This document shows, piece after piece, positions 1 through 10,896 of a stretch of 64,000 bases of DNA. The stretch covers positions 124,001 through 188,000 of the forward strand of contig JANBVO010000027.1 of NCBI GenBank assembly GCA_030052745.1, written 5' to 3'. Below the pieces are notes generated by a model that worked only from the letters and a program-made list of their open reading frames with translations, was not told where the DNA came from and made no database searches. Source of the stretch: Pleurostoma richardsiae. Lineage: Eukaryota > Ascomycota > Sordariomycetes > Calosphaeriales > Pleurostomataceae. The first letter of the stretch is position 1. Each line of letters opens with the position of its first letter. The position numbers were made by a program, and so were the translations under genes.

Positions 1-389
1 TCTGTCATCGCTTCTTAAAAAAAAAAAGCTGGGGACTTCACCTGAGTCAAGGGCCCCCTATCTGGGAAGTATTGCTCTGCGGACTGGCTCTATAACGACG
101 TTGTTACGATAGCTGAGCTGAAATGGAGCGGTGTTTGGAAATGGTCCTTTTTTAAGTGCATATCCATCACGGAATCTCTAGTGGTGATAGTCTCACAACC
201 CGAAAGCTATATTTTCGTTCGCAATAAAGCCCAGGTAACCCCAGCGCATCCATACATCTCGCCGACAAGCTCTAGCTCCATGGTAGATATACATTCGTCA
301 TACTCGACTTGTAGTCCTGCTCCCCTTCCAACCCGTCAGGTCCTCCTCTCCGGCCCCTATCCTGAATCACTACACCCTCCTCTCTCCCT
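1..389. other. Intergenic, 3' side of CCT4
   Basis: I see no gene here. The stretch holds a short A-tract near position 17-27 and the presumed 3' untranslated region and terminator of the minus-strand CCT4 gene. The open frame that starts at 181 on the plus strand is an antisense shadow of CCT4. Confidence 0.6.
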
Positions 390-2110
390 TTACCTGCTCA
401 GGGCAATGTCGTCTATTCTCAGAATCATCTTGACCGTCTCCGCCGCCAGCTCGATCTCGCTCGTGCTCACGAGCAGGGGCTGCAGCACCTTCTCGTTGGC
501 GATGTTGGGGTTGACGCCGCCGGACTTGATGCTCACGCCGGCGTTGCGCTCGCCCATCTCGTGGCGGTGCCGCAGGTCCGTAACCACCTTGATGGAGTTG
601 AGCCCGGCGTTCTCCGCCAGCGTCGTGGGGATCACCTCGAGCGCGTCGGCGAAGGCCTTCCAGCAGATGGCCTCGGTGCCGGGCAGCTCGCGGGCACGGT
701 GGCTCAGCTGGGCGGCGACCTCGATCTCGGGGGCGCCGCCGCCGGCGATGAGCGCCTTCTTCTTGACCAGGCAGCGGATGACGCACAGGGCGTCGTGGAG
801 CGACCGCTCGGCCTCGTCGAGGATCAGCGAGTTGGCGCCGCGCACGACGACCGACACGGTCTTGCCCGCGGACTTGGTCCCCGTCACCTTGACCATGCGG
901 CTGCCGGAGGACTGCACCTCCTCGACCAGGTCGGCGGTGCCGAGCTTGTCCTCGGTGAAGGAGTCGATGTCGGCGATGGGCTTGCAGCCGGTGGACTTGC
1001 AGATGAACTCGACCTCGTCGCGCTCGATGTCCTTGACCGCCAGGATGTTCAGCTTAGCCAGGAAGTGCAAGCTGAGGTCGTTGACCGCGTCTCTGAGGAT
1101 GGACTTCTGGATCAGGAGGACGTTGCACTTGGCCTTCTTGATCTTCTTGACCATGTTCAGCAGGTACAGCCGCTCCTCCTTGACGATCTTATCCATCTGC
1201 CGGTAGTCGTTGACCTGGATCGTGTTCTCCATGTCGGGCTTCGGCGGGCTGAGCTGGAACTGGATCAAGCCGATCCGCGCCTTCTCCATCCGGACCGGGC
1301 CCGAGGCGTTCTTGATGACCGGCTGAGTCAGGACCAGGCCATCGACCAGCTCGCTGTCCTCGATGGTACCGCCAACCTTCTTGATTATCCTTATGTTCCG
1401 CAGGTCGACGTTGTCTGCCGTCTTGGGATCTATCGTCTTCATGACCGAGTTGACCGCCATCGGCCCCAGGAGGTTCGAGTACTGCGAGACGATCTTCGAG
1501 GAGAGCGACGTGTTCGCCGCCTGCAGGAGCGCGGCCGTGTCTGTGAGGGAGATGGGCTGTGACATGTCGTGCAGGATTTCTACCGCCGCCGCCGCCGCCC
1601 GCTGGAAGGACTCTGAGATGACTGAGGGGTGGATGCCCTTGGACAGCAGCCGGTCCGCGGCGCCGAGCAGACTGCCACAGATGACGACGACGGACGTCGT
1701 GCCGTCTCCGGCCTCGACGTCCTGGGCGTTCGACAGGTTGACCAGCATTTTTGCCGTCGGGTGCATCACCGACATGCTCTTGAGCATCGTGCTTCCGTCG
1801 TTCGTGATGATCGTCTCGCCCTTCCCGCTCCGAATCATCTTGTCCATACCCCGCGGGCCTAGTGATGTCCTGATCGCGTCGGCAACAGCTGCAATGAGGT
1901 TAGACACAGTGTGCTGCTGACTTATAGCGGAGTAGGCAATGTATATCACTGACCTCGTGCTGCGACAATATTCGACGACCGCACCGCCATGGGCTTCTCC
2001 TTGTTCTATACCGTCTCGTTAGCCAGAGCTCGTCGAGCTTGCCAGGCAGAGCATGTCCTTACACGGAAGGCGGCATTGCCGCCGGCTCCTGCGCTCTCCG
2101 TGGTCGCCAT
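390..2110 (-). CDS. cct4: T-complex protein 1 subunit delta (CCT4)
   Basis: Delta subunit of the cytosolic group II chaperonin CCT/TRiC, the two-ring, eight-subunit ATPase that folds actin, tubulin and other proteins. Three exons fit splice signals: 2110-2063 (16 codons from ATG), 2005-1954, and 1888-390 (stop TAA). They give 532 aa, close to the roughly 528 aa usual for the family. The small exons restore the conserved N-terminus [16 protein letters not shown] followed by [18 protein letters not shown]. Visible motifs are the ATP-site stretch TNDGSTMLK, the chaperonin signature GDGTTSVV, the apical and lower-domain segment GGGAPEIE, and the delta-type end [12 protein letters not shown]. Both introns are short; the first is 57 nt, the second 65 nt. 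The gene diverges from RPT1, so the two protein-quality-control genes share one upstream region. Identification is firm. The subunit assignment rests mainly on the N- and C-terminal signatures. Confidence 0.95.
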
Positions 2111-2634
2111 CGTGATAGGATCTCTCGCGTAAATCCTGGGGTGATCGATGCCGGTTGTTGGAGAGGTAAAACTGCACTTGTCGTCTGTTCGCCGCCTTAG
2201 TTTCGAGCTCCCCGCCAAATCGCACTCAGGCTGCCGATATTTTTTGGCAGGTCGGTCTGGCAGGTTAATCCAACCCGGAGCTTGGTGGGGCGGTACCTTG
2301 CCTCTGAGTTAAGAAGATACCTGGAGAAAGGTGAGAATTGTTCGACTAAAAGTGTACTAGGTCAACTCCACTAAAGGTCCTCTTAGTGTCGAATCTCATC
2401 AGCCTTGCAGCTATTGGGTCCATGCTGCTGCTACTGGAAGCTCAAGGCAACTGGTGGATTACGGATGCATCATCTGGTACCTGAACCAGACCAACGCCTC
2501 CTCCGAATCTCGTCTTTAAACGACAACATCCCCAATTCTACCCCCGATATCATCGCCGGACGATCTGTCTGCAGTCAACCCCAGAAGAGCCCAGATACGC
2601 TTCTCAGAGAGGAGATTCCCCTTCCACACCCATC
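2111..2634. promoter_or_regulatory. Shared divergent promoter of CCT4 and RPT1
   Basis: This 524-bp stretch lies between the start codons of CCT4 (leftward) and RPT1 (rightward), so it must hold both promoters and 5' leaders. I searched by eye for the yeast proteasome element GGTGGCAAA and its complement and did not find it. Proteasome genes of filamentous fungi need not use it. No clear TATA box stands out. Confidence 0.6.
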
Positions 2635-4122
2635 ATGGTGAGTACCCGACGCGCCGTCCCGTTGCCCGGGGCTGCAAACTGACCAGCAACAGCCTTCTGC
2701 CACCGGTTCGAACTGGGAGAAGTACCAGAAGAACTATGCCGATGACGAGATAGAAGAGAAGAAGATCACGCCCCTATCCGATGAGTACGCCGCCTCGAAT
2801 AACAACTTCCGGAGCTCTCTATTCTGACGTTGACCAGGGATATTCAGGTGCTCAAGACCTACGGCGCAGCGCCGTACGGAGCCGCTATCAAGAAGCTCGA
2901 ACAGCAGATAAAAGAGAAGCAGCAGAGCGTAGATGAGAAGATCGGTGTTAAAGTACGTTATCCAACAAGTCTCGAGCTGTAGCTCGCAGCAGCTAACCGT
3001 CGCGGCGCGTAGGAGTCAGATACCGGCCTCGCGCCACCGCACCTGTGGGATGTTGCTGCCGACCGCCAACGAATGTCAGAGGAACAGCCGCTGCAGGTAG
3101 CACGGTGCACAAAGATCATCGCCGATGAGAAGGACGACTCCAAGAGCAAATATGTCATCAACGTCAAGCAGATCGCCAAGTTCGTAGTACAGCTCGGCGA
3201 GCGGGTCAGCCCCACGGATATCGAAGAAGGCATGCGCGTGGGAGTCGACCGCAACAAGTACCAGATCCTGCTGCCGTTACCGCCCAAGATCGACGCAAGC
3301 GTTACAATGATGACGGTCGAGGAGAAGCCAGACGTCACATACGGCGATGTTGGTGGCTGCAAAGAGCAGGTGGAAAAGCTACGTGAGGTCGTCGAGATGC
3401 CGCTGCTGTCACCCGAGCGGTTTGTGAACCTCGGCATTGACCCGCCGAAGGGTGCATTGCTCTACGGACCCCCTGGTACCGGAAAGACGCTCTGTGCCCG
3501 AGCCGTTGCCAACAGAACCGACGCCACCTTCATCCGAGTCATCGGCAGCGAGCTGGTCCAGAAGTACGTTGGTGAGGGTGCCCGAATGGTTCGTGAGCTG
3601 TTCGAGATGGCCCGGACGAAGAAAGCCTGCATCATCTTCTTTGACGAAATCGATGCCATTGGTGGTGCCCGATTCGACGACGGCGCAGGTGGTGACAATG
3701 AGGTACAGCGGACTATGCTGGAGCTCATCACTCAGCTGGATGGTTTCGACGCCAGAGGAAACATCAAGGTCATGTTCGCAACCAACAGGCCGTCGACTCT
3801 CGACCCTGCCCTGATGCGTCCGGGCCGTATCGACCGCAAGATCGAGTTCTCCCTGCCGGACCTCGAGGGCCGTGCCAACATTCTTCGTATCCACGCCAAG
3901 AGCATGTCCGTAGAGCGTGACATCCGTTGGGAGTTGATCTCGCGGTTGTGCCCGAACGCCACCGGCGCTGAGCTCCGGAGTGTGTGCACGGAGGCCGGCA
4001 TGTTCGCCATCCGCGCGAGGAGAAAGGTCGCCTCGGAGAAGGACTTCCTGAGCGCGGTGGACAAGGTGATCAAGGGCAACTTGAAGTTCAACTCGACTGC
4101 AACGTACATGCAGTACAACTAG
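2635..4122 (+). CDS. rpt1: 26S proteasome regulatory subunit Rpt1 (PSMC2), AAA ATPase
   Basis: One of the six AAA ATPases of the 19S base that unfold ubiquitinated substrates and feed them into the 20S core. Exons: 2635-2637 (ATG alone), 2693-2784, 2838-2952 and 3013-4122, giving 439 aa (human PSMC2 is 433). The upstream exons supply the N-terminal coiled-coil region, with IQVLKTYG and [13 protein letters not shown] as in PSMC2. Next come the OB region ([18 protein letters not shown]), Walker A GPPGTGKT near residues 222-229 and Walker B IIFFDE near 277-282. The second region of homology follows, with [11 protein letters not shown]. The protein ends in YMQYN, the Rpt1 type of tail rather than an HbYX motif. 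The intron directly after the start codon is 55 nt and has a CTGAC branch point. Start choice is supported by the conserved coding sequence downstream and the absence of any other in-frame ATG before exon 2. Confidence 0.95.
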
Positions 4123-4863
4123 GCTAGCGTTCGAGACGGGGGTTCGGCGTGTATGAGTAATATGAACCAGCCCGATAGGGGCTTTCTAGACAGCAAGAGA
4201 GGTGTTTATGGTTTCGTTGCCTTGTGTAGCTTTACTGTTTCGACATCATCATAGGACTTTTATACGAACGACCCTATTCCCGTTATACCCATTCAGCTTA
4301 TCCATCTGCCATAGCAAGCTCCCTGTAGAAAGGTCTGTTGTAGTATCGCCGACGAGATAGCCAATCATCCCTATATACGTCCCCGTCAAGATCGGTTATC
4401 ATGAACAGCCGTCACGGAAGACCTTAGTAGAGTCTAGAGGTTATTGGAGTATGTGTTGGCGGTTACCGGTAGAGCAAGCTTGAAGGCATTTCCTAGGGTT
4501 GATATGATTATCACGTCACGTATGCAATACATGAATCTCTGGTTGGAGTGGCAAGACAACGCAGTTATCTGCACGTTCGTTGAAAGCACCACGGATTGCA
4601 AGTATGGTATCAAGGCTCGTATAAATCCTCATTAAAAACCTTCAAACAGCAAGCCCCTGGGGCTGCAGCTAGCCTCGGAAGTTTAAAAATACGTGATAAA
4701 AGCCGTCTAGGCCCGTAACGGAACATACATGCGTCCCGTGGATATCAGAATGCCCTCGTAAAATCATTGATATGCAGCGTCGTGATAAAACCGTCATATG
4801 TAGGGGTCGTACACGAGCGGGAAGGCAAGACAGACCAGCTCCAAGAACATCGCGTCAGGACCT
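4123..4863. other. Convergent 3' intergenic region
   Basis: Space between the RPT1 stop and the stop of the minus-strand Cys-rich gene. It is relatively AT-rich and contains no convincing coding frame; the 63-codon ORF at 4444-4635 has no coding character. It presumably holds both 3' untranslated regions and polyadenylation signals. Confidence 0.5.
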
Positions 4864-5826
4864 CTAGCCTTCTAGGAATGATAGACAGCCCAGGCAGACG
4901 ACGTCCCCATCTGCGCCCCTCTCCACGCAGCAACGGCTGCAGATCGTCTGCCGGTGTCCTCCTCTTCCGCCTGCCGCCCAGCCTTGCTCTGCCTTGCTGC
5001 TGTCTTTCTGGCCCCAGTCTTGACTCTTGTCAGAGGTGCCGTCCGGCGGCCGGTTGTTGTTGTTATGGCGTTGATCGTTCTCGCTCAGCGCGTCCTCCAT
5101 ATGGAATGACGCGGAGAGGTTCTCCTCCTGAGACGGCGGCCGGTCCCTCAGCATCTCACCATCCTCATCCTCGTCTCTTCCTCCTCCTCCTTCTCCTTGC
5201 GTCGGGCCCCCTGCAGCTCCCCAGCTGAGACATTGGCGGATGCAGATGTAGCACGTCCGCTGGCCGCAGCCTTCGCAGTCGGCGAAAGCGTCGAGGTCTG
5301 ATTTTTTGGTCGGACGTCGGTGGCATATATGGCAAGGGCTGAGCACTGAAGCAGGGCGGCTATTGCCGCTTGTTTGTTGCAGCTCCTTCGCAGGTTGTTT
5401 CGGGGAGCGGCGTCTCTCGGAACCGATGCTGTCGCGTTTGTCTTGCCGGTCTTGTTGTGATTTGTCTTCATGAAGGAAGTGGGTGGTCACATCCTCCTCG
5501 CCGTTCAGGCGGAGCCGTTTCGTCGGGGGTAGGGGCATGATTTTCCTAGCGAGCAGATGTGGCTGGCCTAGGGAGAGCGGGTCATGGTGGCCATGCTGGA
5601 AGAGGGTGTTGTGATGGTCATTTAGCGAGGCGGCGAAGATGTTTTGAGAATGTTGAATATCCTCGGAGCTGTAATTCGGGCGAGTCAGCGCGAGATCTGG
5701 AGGATCTGAAGCGTAGAGACAGCAGGCGTCGTACAATGGCAGTGGTATATCGCCGGAGGTGGAATTCTCCCCGCGCCGGCGCTTCTTCGACAGGACAAAG
5801 CCTGTATGTTGTGTTACGGATGGCAT
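4864..5826 (-). CDS. Conserved-type fungal protein with cysteine cross-brace zinc module
   Basis: Single-exon reading frame of 320 aa starting at the ATG 5826-5824. I do not recognise a named family. The N-terminal half (1-155) is disordered, rich in Ser/Asp/His, with a basic PTKRLRL patch near 101-107 that could be a nuclear signal. A cysteine module begins at 165: C165-x2-C168, then 15 residues, C184-x2-C187-x4-C192-x2-C195-x3-C199. A second cluster lies at the C-terminus (C296, C299, C300, C311, C314). The spacing resembles RING, PHD or FYVE-like zinc folds split by an acidic, Gly-rich loop at 205-295. The protein is probably nuclear and binding two zincs, which is inference. It is tail-to-tail with RPT1 and head-to-head with SF3B6. 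An intron in the 45-70 region is possible but not required. Confidence 0.7.
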   Translation of the reverse strand: MPSVTQHTGFVLSKKRRRGENSTSGDIPLPLYDACCLYASDPPDLALTRPNYSSEDIQHSQNIFAASLNDHHNTLFQHGHHDPLSLGQPHLLARKIMPLPPTKRLRLNGEEDVTTHFLHEDKSQQDRQDKRDSIGSERRRSPKQPAKELQQTSGNSRPASVLSPCHICHRRPTKKSDLDAFADCEGCGQRTCYICIRQCLSWGAAGGPTQGEGGGGRDEDEDGEMLRDRPPSQEENLSASFHMEDALSENDQRHNNNNRPPDGTSDKSQDWGQKDSSKAEQGWAAGGRGGHRQTICSRCCVERGADGDVVCLGCLSFLEG

Positions 5827-6623
5827 CGTGGGCTTTCTCGTCTGCGGCGTTCGTGAACGATTTCGTGTGTTGGGCTCGTTATTCTCAAGGGAGCATAGGT
5901 CCAGCTACTCCATATATCCAGTTCAGCGTCAATGGTAGCAACCAGCCCCCTGGGGGAGATGAGAACACAAAGGAGGCGAGGGAATGCCAGCGAACGAACG
6001 TGCGTGTGGTGTTGTGTTTGGTGGCTTGGACGGGCCGGCCAAACTTAGGTGAAGTCCCCATTCTAGCATTCTAGGTTCGTCGCTGTTGTAGCTTAAAGAG
6101 GCACTAGGATATTACTAGAAGCGCCGAATTACGGCGCGTATCATCCCCCTGGAGCCCAGTAACAGAAGAAACCTAGACAGAATTACAGCGCTAAGCGCCG
6201 CTTGCACCTTCTGGAAATGCATGTGGCAAGATAGGGAAAGTACGGAGCATTACCTAATTCATGACAGTACGTACTCAGTACTGTGCGGGTACTATTCAGG
6301 CAGCAAAGACCCACTTTTGCCAGCTATCAGTCGGAAAGAGAGACGCACCTTGATTCGGTGATAAGATAGCTACGTACCGGCGACCGGGTCCCGGCACGCG
6401 GCACCGAGGCGGAGGCAGCGAGAGTTTCTGCCTCAGGCCCCAAAGGCCGCGAAATCTCCAATTCGGGACAGCACGCAAGGATTCGATTCTCTCAAATCAT
6501 CTCCATCTGTCACTCAGCCCACCACGACCTCCCACCGCGGACCCCATCCCAACTCGACGACATTCTTCTACTCCACCATCTAGCATTTCAGCGTGGATAG
6601 ACCAACGAAACTGCCATCAAGAT
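5827..6623. promoter_or_regulatory. Divergent promoter region, Cys-rich gene / SF3B6
   Basis: A stretch of 797 bp between two divergent start codons. It includes a pyrimidine-rich leader just before the SF3B6 ATG (around 6500-6600), typical of fungal 5' leaders. No other gene is supported. Confidence 0.5.
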
Positions 6624-7345
6624 ATGAGTCGCGTCGGCAAACTCGCCCCCGAAGTCAATAGGTACGGCGCTCTCCGTGCTCTTCCCCCGCGCCGGACCAC
6701 CACGGTCCCGTGCCGTGGTGCTCCGTCTCCGCGCGCTCGGCGTCCGTGTCATACCTGGAATGTCTTGATTGCTAACGTATCTGCGGCATATATAGAGCTT
6801 TATTCGTAAAGAATCTAAGGTTGGTGATGCCTTCCTGTCGCCCCTGGCCGTCGTCACCGTCGTTGCCGCCCGTACCGTACAGTCATCGCTGACCATCCTG
6901 CTATAGCTACAACGTCACTCCAGAGGAGCTCTTCGACCTCTTCGGAAAGTTCGGGCCCATTCGGTATGGTTCCTCACTCTTTCTGTAATTGTGATATCTC
7001 GTACTAACCCCCTAACAGCCAGGTCCGGCAGGGCATCGCGAACAACACCAAAGGGACCGCCTTCGTTGTCTATGAAGACGTCATGGACGCCAAGCAGGCT
7101 TGCGACAAGCTGAACGGCTTCAACTTCCAGAACCGATACCTTGTTGGTGAGTACTCCAAGAAACAGGCAGGCGCCGCAGGCATCTACGTCGTCGCGCAGC
7201 ACTCCACTCTATTGAATCATGACGGATACTAACTTGCATGTCAGTATTATATCATCAGCCCGAGAAGATGGGCAAGTCAAAAGAGGACCTCGACGCCCGC
7301 AAGGAGAATTTAGCGCAGCTCAAGAGGCAGCACGGGATCGATTGA
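6624..7345 (+). CDS. Splicing factor 3B subunit 6 (SF3b14/p14), RRM protein
   Basis: Small RRM protein of the U2 snRNP SF3b complex. It contacts the pre-mRNA branch adenosine and SF3B1 (Hsh155 in yeast). Five exons fit: 6624-6661, 6796-6819 (24 nt), 6907-6963, 7019-7146 and 7245-7345, giving 115 aa against about 125 in human. The product opens with a short tail ending LAPEVNR. RNP2 follows (ALFVKNLSYNVT), then [17 protein letters not shown] and RNP1 (GTAFVVYED). The SF3B6-specific stretch [24 protein letters not shown] and a Lys-rich C-terminal helix complete it. The last intron has a perfect ACTAAC branch motif followed by a CAG acceptor. Neighbouring introns are 134, 87, 55 and 98 nt. The whole gene is shorter than most single ORF thresholds would detect. 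Identification is secure from the reassembled exons. Confidence 0.92.
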
Positions 7346-8803
7346 CAATCCGACGGGCCTGTGGACACGCCCCTTCAGAACCAACACCCTTCTGCAGGCC
7401 CGTCTCCTCTTTCCACATCCCCTCCCTCCGCGGGACACAAGACGAGCCCAAAGAAAGGCAAGCCGATGAGTACCGGTGGCATCCGAACCCCTCTCGTCAA
7501 ACTCGTCCGCGGACTTCTTCCTACCGTGCCGGAGTGTGCCTAATGTTCTATCCAACCTTGGCTCCTCCGTGGACGTGCTCAATCGCACGTCTGATTTGGT
7601 ACGGCTGGAGCGGCTTAGGGCTTGCCTAAGCTTTCTTCACAACATGACTACTCGTTTCGCTATGGAGTGCGCTTTCTTTTACGATTGTCACGGATTGGTC
7701 GGGTTTTGGCAGTTTGCTCCGGGGATCAGATTGAGACGATTCGGTCAATGAAATCGAGAGGCGCGGCACGTCAGCCCCTCTCATGGCCTTGTGCCTAGAG
7801 ACAGCTAAACTTGTCTCTGAGCCGAGGACGGATATTATTTGGCGGACGACTACGGAGTACTTGATTGTTTTTCTAACGCAGCTCACCTCATTGAGCATTC
7901 CGGTTCGGGAGAGAATGCAAGAGGATGCCCAGTATCAGGGCATCCCAATATCCACTTCCCACGACTCAGACCGTCCCATCTTATGTGTAGAGTATTTGTG
8001 TCGCGTGCCCGGATCTGCCGTGATTGCCGTGATTGCCGTGATTACCGTGATGACCGTGGGAGACGGGATCAGATTGTCACCCTGGACTTCCAGTCTTTTG
8101 TCGTATGCCGGGACCAGCCCAGAGAGCAGTAAGGACCAGTAGTTGTCTTATATGATAGCCAAGTTCTTTTACGCATCAAGAGTCCCCGAGGTCTGCCGGC
8201 GCTATCGGCTTCCAGCGACCGGGGGAACATCCGCGATAACCTTGATATCGGATGCGGCAGCCACGCCTAATACCTTAATTATTCAACAAATGCTAAATGC
8301 CCTCTACCGAAGACCCCACCTGCAGATCTCAGATCGTTTTAGGGTGTGCCAAGGCATTCTGGCGCCGTGGAAGCGGTCAAATGCGCAGTTATCAGGCACC
8401 TGTTAAGGGCCGCATGCCGCCAATCAGGTGCCCCGGGTAATTGTAGCAAAGCCCCCTTCTCCCCTAACGTTACTGACTAAGAATTACGGCGTGCATCTTT
8501 AGGCTGTCTACGGCGAGACATTGAGCATCCAACTGTGCACTCACGCGACGCCCCCCAACGTCGGTCATCGCCACCGACTACCCTCCTTCTACTGCTCATC
8601 ATTTCACTCTCGCTGGCGATGTGTTGATGGCTTCGCCCGACGTACGAGACACTCAGCCAGAAACACCTAACCACGGCACTTTTCCAACGTTCGTTCGTAT
8701 CTCTAGTTTCGAGTCCTACTAGCCGGATCAGCAGGCGGAACCCAGCCAGCACGGCTCCTTGTGGCCATCCTTCTTTAGCCGCCCTCCTTGAGCCGCTGAG
8801 CTC
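7346..8803. other. Intergenic region between SF3B6 and the STIMATE-type gene
   Basis: About 1.46 kb with no supported gene. Several open frames of 60-136 codons on both strands show no conserved motif or codon bias. It holds the SF3B6 3' region, a 9-bp minisatellite at 8021-8056, and the promoter of the next gene towards 8700-8800. Confidence 0.5.
8021..8056. repeat. 9-bp minisatellite, four units
   Basis: Four head-to-tail copies of a 9-bp unit of the form TGATTGCCG. The first two are identical and the last two differ by one or two bases; a partial unit precedes them at 8016-8020. The repeat is intergenic and probably arose by slippage. Confidence 0.85.
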
Positions 8804-10026
8804 ATGTCTCTCCCATTTGCCCTAGCAGGGGCAGTTGCGAACGTCCTGCGTGATGTCCCGGCATCTGTTGAGTCCGCTGCCTTCGCGATAGCAACGGCCC
8901 CCAACTCTCCACCGATCGATGACGCAGCGATATCCACGATGACGAGCAGCATCGCCGCTGCAGCAGCAACCGGCACTGCGACAGCCGCGTCGCACATCGA
9001 CGACTCGAACGGGGAGTGTAGGCTGCTGGGCCCCTTCGCCATCCTCGTGCAAGCGGCCCTAGGCGCCCTGGCGCTGCTCGCACTGGTCTATAAGAGGTGG
9101 AGGGAGAGGCCGCAGCGACCTCTCAAGATCTGGTTCTTCGACGTCTCCAAGCAGGTGTTCGGGTCGGTGCTGGTGCATATCTCGAACATCTTCATGTCCA
9201 TGTTGACTTCGGGCCGCTTCTCCGTCACGCTGGAGCCAGCCGTCGTGCAGGCAGCAGGGAGGCTCCTCAGGAGGGACGACTACACCCCCAACCCGTGCTC
9301 GTTCTACCTTCTCAACCTGGCCATAGATGTATGTCTCACCCAGATGCTATTTCCGTCTTGGTCCTCTTGTCTCGGAGGGTTCCCCATGTGGCTGACGTTT
9401 CACAGACCACCCTTGGCATCCCCATTCTCATCTTACTTCTCCGCATCTATACGGCACTCGTGTCGTACACGCCGCTGGGCAAGCCCGCGGAGTCGATCCA
9501 GAGCGGCAACTATGGCCAGCCACCGCGGGTGTGGTGGTGGCTGAAGCAGTCGGTCATCTACTTCTGCGGGCTCATGGGCATGAAGCTTTGCGTGCTCGTC
9601 ATCTTCCTCACGCTACCTTGGATCTCGCGCGTCGGTGACTGGGCACTGGGCTGGACGGAGGGCAACGAGAAGCTGCAGCTGGCCTTCGTCATGATGATCT
9701 TCCCGCTCATCATGAACGCGCTGCAGTACTACATCATCGACTCCTTTATCAAGAAGCAGCCGCCCCGCGACATCGACGAGGCCGAGATCCCCACCGGCGG
9801 CGCCTACGAGCACCTAGCCGAGAGCGGCGACGACGAGTCGTCGATGGAGCTGGACGACGAGGAGGACATTAAAGATGTGCCTACCAGCAAGTCTAAGGCG
9901 GCCAAGGACGAGTCCCGCGAGTACGACCCAGAGACGGATGGACACACGCCGACTATCATCTCGAGCGGCTCCAGCCAGACGGATGAGGGAGGCAAGGTTC
10001 CGGAGGACCTGTTGCCGCGCAAGTAA
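8804..10026 (+). CDS. STIMATE/YPL162C-type vacuolar membrane protein
   Basis: Multi-pass membrane protein of the family shared by yeast YPL162C and animal STIMATE (TMEM110), which regulates store-operated calcium entry at ER-plasma membrane contacts in animals. The fungal role is not settled. Two exons: 8804-9328 and 9406-10026, joined at GAT|ACC, giving 381 aa. The conserved start of the domain is RPLKIWFFDVSKQVFGSVLVHISNIF after a first membrane segment at about 76-97. Further hydrophobic segments lie near 167-196 (spanning the splice), 225-250 and 270-288, with RVWWWLKQSVIYFCGLMGMK between. The C-terminal 90 residues are acidic and Ser-rich, probably cytosolic. The 77-nt intron begins GTATGT and ends CACAG. 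Family call is firm; the organelle is inferred from the yeast homologue. Confidence 0.88.
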
Positions 10027-10896
10027 CCCTGGCTTACCTATTCGTTGTTCTGAGCTTCGTCGACTGCACTTCGGCGTTCTCTCTTTCGTCCCTGGCTGGC
10101 ATTACAGGGGTTTTATACACGTTGAGGCAATGGTCCTTGGACCGTTGCACCGCGGTAGCACACGCATCTGATGGCGTCTGGTGTCTCATAGCGTCTGATA
10201 ATATCATAGATTACTTTCTTGCGAAGCCACACTGGATTTCGGTGGTCCCATGTCAGGAGTTCCGTGACTGTACTATGTAAAGAGCTCATGCGTCCCTAGC
10301 CCTTCTCCCATATCAATTCTAGCTTGCGGTAATCTCTCGATCCTTTACAGTCGACCGCAACGAGTGACGTCTCCTGTCACACCATGAAGAATCTATCCAG
10401 TCTATGATGGGATAAGTACGACAGCTTTGTCCCCAATGCTGACGTTGCTTCCCTAACCCCCGCTGCAGCAAGTTGTCTCCCCTACTGGCCCATTGCTTCC
10501 AACAGAATTCGACCAGTTGCTATTCCTGATTTCCAGACGCCAACCTAGACAGGCTGAGCCTTCCGATTGTATCTTTGCCGGTAGTCACCGGAGAGACGCA
10601 GTTTCGCTCGCAAACATTGTGTCTGTCTACCTCTCCGCGCATCCAGAGTCTCATCTTCCTTGAGTCTACGGACGGCAAGCATATGCTTTTCGGCTTGACC
10701 AGCGCGAGAGAAACTGCGCACACCGAATGATTGAGTCATGAAGGCAAACGCGCAAGCATGCCCTGCATAAAATAGGACTCATCATCGAACTTGATACGGG
10801 TTCTGATGCGATGTAAAAGACGACTTGCTTCTTACAAACGCCTATAGATCGGTGATCACCCTCATCATATATAGCGATATGAGCCTACCTGGATAA

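Noticed and set aside
181-1562. Long plus-strand frames opposite CCT4
   Set aside because: They are antisense to a firmly identified chaperonin exon. Composition follows GC-rich codon bias and no domain is visible.
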